DNA from: Roseovarius sp. TE539
Lineage (GTDB): Bacteria; Pseudomonadota; Alphaproteobacteria; Rhodobacterales; Rhodobacteraceae
Length of the DNA: 64,000 bases
Assembly (NCBI RefSeq): GCF_003298505.1
Contig: NZ_QNGB01000007.1
Coordinates: 62,001-126,000 of the forward strand
Direction of reading: 5' to 3'
Shown: positions 59,319-64,000 of the stretch, one piece after another
Layout of the letters: each line of letters opens with the position of its first letter
Position numbering within the stretch: position 1 is the stretch's first letter
The notes under the pieces: model-generated
The model's input: the letters and a program-made list of their open reading frames with translations, nothing else
The model's database searches: none
Told to the model about the DNA's origin: nothing
Program-made: the position numbers and the translations under genes

Positions 59319-60623
59319 TCAGATGCCCAGTCGGTCGCGCATGGCGAACCACGTCATTGCGAGCACAAGTAAAGGGCTCCTCAAGGCCGTGCCACCGGGA
59401 AACGGCGGTGCGGGTACCCGCGCCATGGTGTCAAAACCTTCGGTTTCGCCGCGGATCGCATCCGCGATGAGCTTGCCGGCGTGGGTTGCCGTCCCGACGC
59501 CGTGACCGGAATATCCCGATGCCGAAAGAACATTCGGCGCCAGCCGTGCCAGAAATGGCATCCGTTTCATGGTGATTCCGAGCGTCCCGCCCCAAGCGTA
59601 TTCGATCCGCGTGTCCCTGAGGTGGGGAAAGATCTGCAACATGGGTTTGCGGACCACTGCGGCGATGTCCGCCGGGAAGCGGTAGCCATAACTTTCCCCC
59701 CCTCCAAACAGCAACCGCCGGTCATGGCTCAGGCGGAAATAGTTGATCACGAATTTCGTATCCGCGACGGCAACATCCCTTGTCAGGACCTTTGCCGCTT
59801 CATCCCCCAATGGCTCGGTGGCCGCGATGAAATTGTTGATCGGCATGACCCGGGCGGCGACGCGCCGGTCAAGACCGCCCAGATATCCGTTGCACGCCAG
59901 GATCACGTGATCCGCACTGACACGGCCGCGATCCGTGGCAACGACAGCCGGGCGGCCCTTGTCGATGCGGTGAACCTGCGTGGTTTCGAAGATCCGGACG
60001 CCGGCGTCGCGGGCCGCCCGGGCAAGCCCGAGCGCATAGGCCAGCGGATGCAGGTGCGCCGCCCCCGTGTCGAGCGTGCCACCGTGATAGGCGCGAGAGG
60101 GGCAGACCCCGGCGAATTCATCACGGTCCAGCGTCGTGATCTGATCATAGCCGTATCGGTCGGCCAGATGTTTGGCCGTGTCGTGTTCCGCGCGCATCTC
60201 TGCGGCGGTGAAGCAGGCATGTGCGATACCGGGCTTCAGGTGACAGTCGATTTCATGACGCGCGATCAGGGATTTGACCAGCGCCTTGGCGTCTTCGGCA
60301 AGGGCCCAGAGCTTCGTCGCGTCGTCGTGACCCATCAGGCGCTCAAGGGACGGCTGTTCCATCCGTTGCCCGCTGCCAAGCTGTCCGCCATTGCGCCCCG
60401 ATGCGCCGAACCCGACCCTGTGTGCTTCGAACAACGCCACGTCCAGGCCGGCTTCGGCAAGGTGCAGCGCGGCGGACAAGCCGGTATATCCCGCCCCGAT
60501 CACGCACACATCCGCGCGCGTCTCACCTTCGAGCGGCGCAAATCGGTCCATTGGTTCGGTTGTGGCGGCGTACCAGCTTTGTGGATATTGGCCGGGTCGA
60601 TCGTTGGAATGGAGAAGGTTCAT
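59319..60623 (-). CDS. puuB: FAD-dependent oxidoreductase, gamma-glutamylputrescine oxidase type (PuuB/OrdL)
   Basis: 434 residues of the DAO superfamily. Start SWYAATTEPMDRFAPLEGET, dinucleotide motif DVCVIGAGYTGLSAALHLAE, then FEAHRVGFGASGRNGGQLGS, ILACNGYLGGL, FIAATEPL, YAWGGTLGITMKRMPFLARL and GYSGHGVGTATHAGKLIADA, all matching PuuB-like oxidases. It oxidises gamma-glutamylputrescine to the aldehyde in polyamine breakdown. Located after puuA, with a GTAAACGTTTAC palindrome in the 64-base gap. Start fixed by homology; the minus-strand frame is open far upstream inside puuA. Exact polyamine substrate not determined. Confidence 0.87.
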   Translation of the reverse strand: MNLLHSNDRPGQYPQSWYAATTEPMDRFAPLEGETRADVCVIGAGYTGLSAALHLAEAGLDVALFEAHRVGFGASGRNGGQLGSGQRMEQPSLERLMGHDDATKLWALAEDAKALVKSLIARHEIDCHLKPGIAHACFTAAEMRAEHDTAKHLADRYGYDQITTLDRDEFAGVCPSRAYHGGTLDTGAAHLHPLAYALGLARAARDAGVRIFETTQVHRIDKGRPAVVATDRGRVSADHVILACNGYLGGLDRRVAARVMPINNFIAATEPLGDEAAKVLTRDVAVADTKFVINYFRLSHDRRLLFGGGESYGYRFPADIAAVVRKPMLQIFPHLRDTRIEYAWGGTLGITMKRMPFLARLAPNVLSASGYSGHGVGTATHAGKLIADAIRGETEGFDTMARVPAPPFPGGTALRSPLLVLAMTWFAMRDRLGI

Positions 60624-60634
60624 CTTATCAGCCC

Positions 60635-60646
60635 GTAAACGTTTAC
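60635..60646. promoter_or_regulatory. Palindrome GTAAACGTTTAC between puuA and puuB
   Basis: A perfect 12-bp palindrome, 12 bases before the puuB start codon. The AAACGTTT core is typical of LacI/PurR-type operators. No LacI-family gene is in the window, so the binding protein is unknown. Confidence 0.4.
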
Positions 60647-60687
60647 CCTTCGGAAGGGAGGCATGGGAGCACCGGCGCGCGCCGCGA

Positions 60688-62046
60688 TCACACGTTGAGA
60701 AGCAGATGCTCGCGTTCCCACGGGCTGATGACCTGCAGGAATTCCTCGTACTCCGCCCGTTTGACGATCGAGTAGACACGCGCAAATTCCGGTCCGAGGA
60801 TCTCGTGCAGGTCTTCAGCGGCATCGAACATGTCCAGTGCCGAACCCAGTACGCGGGGGATGTCCCCCTCGCCGGCATAGGCATCTCCCTTGAACTGTGG
60901 TTCGGGCCGTATGCCGCCCCGCAGCCCAAGCAGCCCGCACGCAAGGCTGGCGGCAATACCCAGATAGGGGTTGCAATCCATGCCGGCGAGGCGGTTTTCG
61001 ACCCGCCGCGCTTCAGGGCTGGAGATCGGTATGCGGATACCGGTTGTGCGGTTGTCCCGCGCCCATGCCAGGTTGATCGGGGCGGCGTGATCCTTGACGT
61101 AGCGGCGATAGGAATTGACGTAAGGGGCCAGCACCGCGATTGCCGAGGGCAGGTGCTGTTGCAGTCCTCCGATGAAATGGAAGAACGCCTCCGTTTCACC
61201 GCCCTGCGGGCCGACAAAGACGTTCTTGCCCGATCCGGTGTCCAGCAACGAATGGTGAATATGCATGGAGCTGCCCGGCTCGTCCTCGATCGGCTTGGCC
61301 ATGAAGGTGGCAAAGCAATCATGGCGCAGCGCCGCCTCGCGGATCAGACGTTTGAAATAGAACACCTCGTCGGCCAGCTTGATGGGATCGCCGTGCCGCA
61401 GGTTGATCTCGAGCTGGCCGGCGCCGCCCTCCTGGGTGATGCCGTCGATTTCAAAACCCTGAGCTTCGGCAAAATCGTAGATGTCGTCGATCACCGGCCC
61501 GAACTCGTCCACCGCGGTCATCGAGTACGCCTGTCGCGCGGCAGCCGGACGTCCCGACCGGCCCATCATGGGCGCGATCTCCTGGGCGGGGTCGGTGTTG
61601 CGCGCCACCAGGAAGAATTCCATTTCCGGCGCGATCACCGGTGCAAGTCCGCGCTCGTGGTAAAGGTCGACCACACGGCGCAGTACGTTGCGCGGCGAGA
61701 ACGGGGTTGGCTTGCCATCGCCGTCATTCGCGTCGTGAATCACCTGCAATGTCCAGTCCCCGGTCCAGGGGGCAGCCGTGGTCGTGCTCATGTCCGGCGT
61801 CAGGATCATGTCCTGCTCGATGAAGCCCTCTTCGCCCGCGGCTTCGCCCCAGCCCCCTGTAATGGTCTGGTAGAAAATCGAATCGGGAAGATGAAACCGT
61901 TTCTGTTTGGCGAACTTGGAGGCCGGCACGGCCTTGCCGCGCGCGATTCCCGGCAGATCCGAGATGATGCATTCCACTTCGTCGAGGTGGCGGCCTTCGA
62001 GATAGGCACGCGCCGCCTCCGGCAGACTGTCTTTCCAGTCGGTCAT
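60688..62046 (-). CDS. puuA: Glutamine synthetase-family gamma-glutamylpolyamine ligase (PuuA-like)
   Basis: 452 residues, glutamine-synthetase fold. Beta-grasp start, then the catalytic domain with VIAPEMEFFLVARN, EGGAGQLEINLRHGDPIKLA, ATFMAKPIEDEPGSSMHIHH, APINLAWARDNRTTGIRIP and RRVENRLAGMDCNPYLGIAA. These are the PuuA/GlnT-type motifs rather than those of GlnA. It ligates glutamate to putrescine or a similar amine. The start overlaps the stop of the upstream amidotransferase gene; puuB follows. Whether putrescine is the real substrate cannot be read from the sequence. Confidence 0.88.
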   Translation of the reverse strand: MTDWKDSLPEAARAYLEGRHLDEVECIISDLPGIARGKAVPASKFAKQKRFHLPDSIFYQTITGGWGEAAGEEGFIEQDMILTPDMSTTTAAPWTGDWTLQVIHDANDGDGKPTPFSPRNVLRRVVDLYHERGLAPVIAPEMEFFLVARNTDPAQEIAPMMGRSGRPAAARQAYSMTAVDEFGPVIDDIYDFAEAQGFEIDGITQEGGAGQLEINLRHGDPIKLADEVFYFKRLIREAALRHDCFATFMAKPIEDEPGSSMHIHHSLLDTGSGKNVFVGPQGGETEAFFHFIGGLQQHLPSAIAVLAPYVNSYRRYVKDHAAPINLAWARDNRTTGIRIPISSPEARRVENRLAGMDCNPYLGIAASLACGLLGLRGGIRPEPQFKGDAYAGEGDIPRVLGSALDMFDAAEDLHEILGPEFARVYSIVKRAEYEEFLQVISPWEREHLLLNV

Positions 62047-62723
62047 TTGGTGCTCCTGTCGAAGACGGCCGCCATGTGATCGGCCATCCTGTTGCTGTCG
62101 AGGGGGGTGTCCAGGGTGGCCATCGCCTGTTTGATCTGCTGATCGGGAACGATGCCGGGGGCGCGGTGCTTGAGGAGAAAATCCAGTGCCCGGGAATCGT
62201 ATTCCGGATGCGCCTGGACCGTGAGCGTGCTGTCGCCAAGGCGCAGCGCCGCATAGGCGCAGAAATCGTTGTGCCCTATCACCTCGGCGTCCGCCGGTAG
62301 CCTGGTCACCTGGTCCTGATGCCAGGCGTTCAAGGCGATGCTGGCGCCTTCGAACTGATAGACCTGAGGCCCGACGGCCCAACCGCCGGCGAATTTTTCG
62401 ACCGTGCCGCCAAGCGCCTGGGCGATGATCTGATGACCGAAGCACACACCCACAAGCGGTTGCTCCCGGACCTGGATTTCGCGGATGAGGTCTTCAAGCG
62501 GGGGGATCCAGGCGTGATCCTCGTAGGCGCCATGTTTCGACCCGGTGATCAGCCAGCCATCCGCGGCCGCGGCACTGTCGGGAACCTCGTTGTCGACCAC
62601 GTTCCATGTTTCGAAATCGTATCCGCGGCCCGAGAGCAGGTCCACGAACATGGAGTCGTAATCCCCGAGCTTGTCTTTCATCTCGGGCACCGCGTGGCCC
62701 GTCAGCAGGATACCGATCTTCAT
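62043..62723 (-). CDS. Class I glutamine amidotransferase-like hydrolase
   Basis: 226 residues: KIGILLTGHAVPEMKDKLGD, LITGSKHGAYEDHAWIPPLE, nucleophile Cys94 in PLVGVCFGHQIIAQALGG, and the His172/Glu174 pair in VQAHPEYDSRALDF. It belongs to the GMP-synthase-glutaminase-like group found in polyamine and amine catabolism operons, not to PuuD (different fold family size and motifs). A hydrolase for gamma-glutamyl conjugates is plausible. Overlaps puuA by four bases; a 14-bp palindrome lies 24 bases before its ATG. Confidence 0.85.
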   Translation of the reverse strand: MKIGILLTGHAVPEMKDKLGDYDSMFVDLLSGRGYDFETWNVVDNEVPDSAAAADGWLITGSKHGAYEDHAWIPPLEDLIREIQVREQPLVGVCFGHQIIAQALGGTVEKFAGGWAVGPQVYQFEGASIALNAWHQDQVTRLPADAEVIGHNDFCAYAALRLGDSTLTVQAHPEYDSRALDFLLKHRAPGIVPDQQIKQAMATLDTPLDSNRMADHMAAVFDRSTK

Positions 62724-62746
62724 GGTTTTTCGCCGTGATAAGTGAA

Positions 62747-62760
62747 AATTTGATCAAATT
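62747..62760. promoter_or_regulatory. Palindrome AATTTGATCAAATT upstream of the amidotransferase-puuA-puuB run
   Basis: A perfect 14-bp palindrome in an AT-rich patch (62735-62765) between two minus-strand genes. The position suits an operator or promoter region for the operon. Sites of the TTTGATCAAA type are used by several GntR-family regulators; the actual regulator is not in the window. Confidence 0.45.
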
Positions 62761-62819
62761 AAGGCTATCGAACTGCGCGACTTCCGGCAAGGCCATTCTG
62801 GCGGCCCTGAGCGGGGCGG

Positions 62820-64000
62820 TCAAACCGTATCCAGATAGGTCTTCCAGTGGTCATCCGCCGGACTGTTCCGCATCATGAGAAGTTCCTGGCGCTTGGTCAT
62901 GACAAGGTTGCGCACCAGCATCGGCGGAAAGATCCGTGCAATCCACGGATCGGCTTCGAACCGGTCGATCGCGGTTTCCCAATCGCCTGCAAGTGCGGGC
63001 AGATCGGCCTGGTAGGCATTTCCGGTGATGGGAGGTGGCGGTTCCAGATCGCTGTCTATTCCGGAAATTGCCGCCCCCAGTACAGCGGCGAAGATCAGAT
63101 AGGGATTGATATCGCCGCCGGCGACGCGGTGTTCGATGCGGCGTGCCGCCGGCGTCCCGCCGGGGATGCGAATGGCCACTGTCCGGTTTTCGTATCCCCA
63201 CCCCGCGCCCGTCGGGGCATGGGCACCGGGCACAAGTCGGTCGTAACTGTTGGCATGCGGTGCAAAGACAAGCGTGGACCCCGGCATTGCCGCGAGACAA
63301 CCCGCGACAGCCGCCCGGAGGATTCCGGTTCCTTGCGGTCCGCCGTCATCGAATACGTTGGCACCGGTCTTGTCGAGCACCGAGAAATGGATATGCATCC
63401 CGTTTCCGGCATCGTCGGCAAAGGGTTTCGCCATGAATGTGGCGGCGAAACCGTGTTTTCGGGCGAGTCCCCGGATGAGTGTCTTGAACACCCATGTGTC
63501 ATCGGCGGCTCGCAGTGCGTCCTGATGATGCAGCGTCACTTCAAACTGTCCGGCCCCGGATTCGGACGTGGTCGTTTGCGCATTGATCCCCATGGACGCG
63601 CACCCTTCATAGAGCGATGTCAGAAAGGGATCGAACGCATCCAGTTGCGCCATTGCAAGGATGTCGCAGGTCTCGACCGGTCGCCCGGATCTCGGATCGC
63701 GTACCGGGTTGAGGCTCTGACCCTGATCATCCACAAGAGTGAATTCCAGTTCGGTGGCCGCCATGACACGCCAGCCGCGCGCGGCATATCTGTCAAGAAC
63801 GGCCTCGAGGGCGTGGCGCGGATCACCATCGAACCGCGTGCCGTCTTCCATCCACATGCTCATCGGAACCAGTGGCTGTGGACAATCCAGCCACGGCAAT
63901 AGCATGGGCTCACGTCCGGTCGGGTAGAGGATTCCATCGGCATCGCCAGTCTCGAATACCAGAGGACTGCCTTCGATGTCGGCGCCGGTTATGTCGAGGT
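62820..64000 (-). CDS. Second glutamine synthetase-family protein, 5' end outside window
   Basis: At least 393 codons are visible; the reading frame stays open to the right edge (upstream of the internal ATG 63905 it reads GADIEGSPLVFETGDADGIL), so the true start is beyond the window. Catalytic-domain motifs: RVMAATELEFTLVDDQG, TTSESGAGQFEVTLHHQDAL, ATFMAKPFADDAGNGMHIHF, APTGAGWGYENRTVAIRIPG and RRIEHRVAGGDINPYLIFAA. It is a paralogue of the PuuA-like protein and probably ligates glutamate to another amine. Same strand as puuA, separated by 96 bases with a palindrome. Confidence 0.88.
   Translation of the reverse strand, partial: LDITGADIEGSPLVFETGDADGILYPTGREPMLLPWLDCPQPLVPMSMWMEDGTRFDGDPRHALEAVLDRYAARGWRVMAATELEFTLVDDQGQSLNPVRDPRSGRPVETCDILAMAQLDAFDPFLTSLYEGCASMGINAQTTTSESGAGQFEVTLHHQDALRAADDTWVFKTLIRGLARKHGFAATFMAKPFADDAGNGMHIHFSVLDKTGANVFDDGGPQGTGILRAAVAGCLAAMPGSTLVFAPHANSYDRLVPGAHAPTGAGWGYENRTVAIRIPGGTPAARRIEHRVAGGDINPYLIFAAVLGAAISGIDSDLEPPPPITGNAYQADLPALAGDWETAIDRFEADPWIARIFPPMLVRNLVMTKRQELLMMRNSPADDHWKTYLDTV

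Overview
The window is high-GC chromosomal DNA from an alphaproteobacterium, almost certainly a Rhodobacterales / Roseobacter-group marine bacterium. Reasons: a DMSP demethylase gene (dmdA) directly followed by acrylyl-CoA reductase (acuI); a tRNA-His without G-1 and with A73; a GTTC-N7-GTTC LexA box in front of mmcB; CarD, the SUV3-like helicase, FdxA and several small families restricted to this order; and dispersed 'CCCCGGGATATTT..AAGATGAAG'-type intergenic repeats. Both window edges cut genes: a GntR regulator at the left (minus strand) and a glutamine synthetase-like gene at the right (minus strand).

Layout. 1-5.5 kb: a divergent GntR regulator with a palindromic site, then a co-directional run DUF2182 - DUF1326 - DinB - dmdA - acuI - GNAT, followed by a UspA protein. 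5.5-17.4 kb: a long, locally AT-rich leader, then the first part of the division/cell-wall (dcw) cluster, mraZ-rsmH-ftsL-ftsI-murE-murF-mraY. It is interrupted by a hairpin element, a terminator-like hairpin and a two-gene cassette (lower-GC unknown protein plus a 42-residue-repeat TPR protein) before murD. ftsW-murG-murC, expected next, are absent; the riboflavin block ribB(A)-ribH-nusB follows instead. 20-26 kb: small membrane protein, SOS-linked mmcB, tRNA-His, an RluA-family pseudouridine synthase, rpoH, a lipoprotein hydrolase and a DksA-type zinc-finger protein. 26-37.9 kb: oligoendopeptidase F, an ATP-dependent DNA ligase with its exonuclease (but without the usual helicase and phosphoesterase partners), a fumarylacetoacetase-family enzyme, SCP2 plus a hydrolase, a TPR protein, SUV3-like helicase, S4 protein, FdxA and CarD. 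38-49 kb: cobS/cobT divergent pair, CPA2 antiporter, Lrp regulator divergent from hpd with two dyads between them, a 909-residue GspL/PilM-PilP-like chimera, O-acetylhomoserine sulfhydrylase, a glycosyltransferase-like protein and tRNA-Tyr. 49-56 kb: rlmB, zinc-ribbon protein, CoA-binding protein, and a histidine cluster (hisB-hisH-hisA-hisF-hisE, minus strand) interleaved with three opposite-strand exported proteins (two DUF2147, one DUF302). 56-64 kb: IclR regulator divergent from a SELENBP1-like protein, 2Fe-2S ferredoxin and CoA-binding protein; then a putrescine-utilisation-type operon (glutamine synthetase paralogues, glutamine amidotransferase, PuuB-like oxidase).

Together the genes describe a sulfur-cycling marine heterotroph: DmdA starts DMSP demethylation (leading to methanethiol through enzymes not in this window), AcuI removes toxic acryloyl-CoA, and the SELENBP1/methanethiol-oxidase-family operon 55 kb away could deal with methanethiol. 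The most unusual points are the interrupted and rearranged dcw cluster, the three extra genes in the DMSP operon, and the SELENBP1-ferredoxin-CoA-binding operon. All calls are from reading the sequence; no database search was run.
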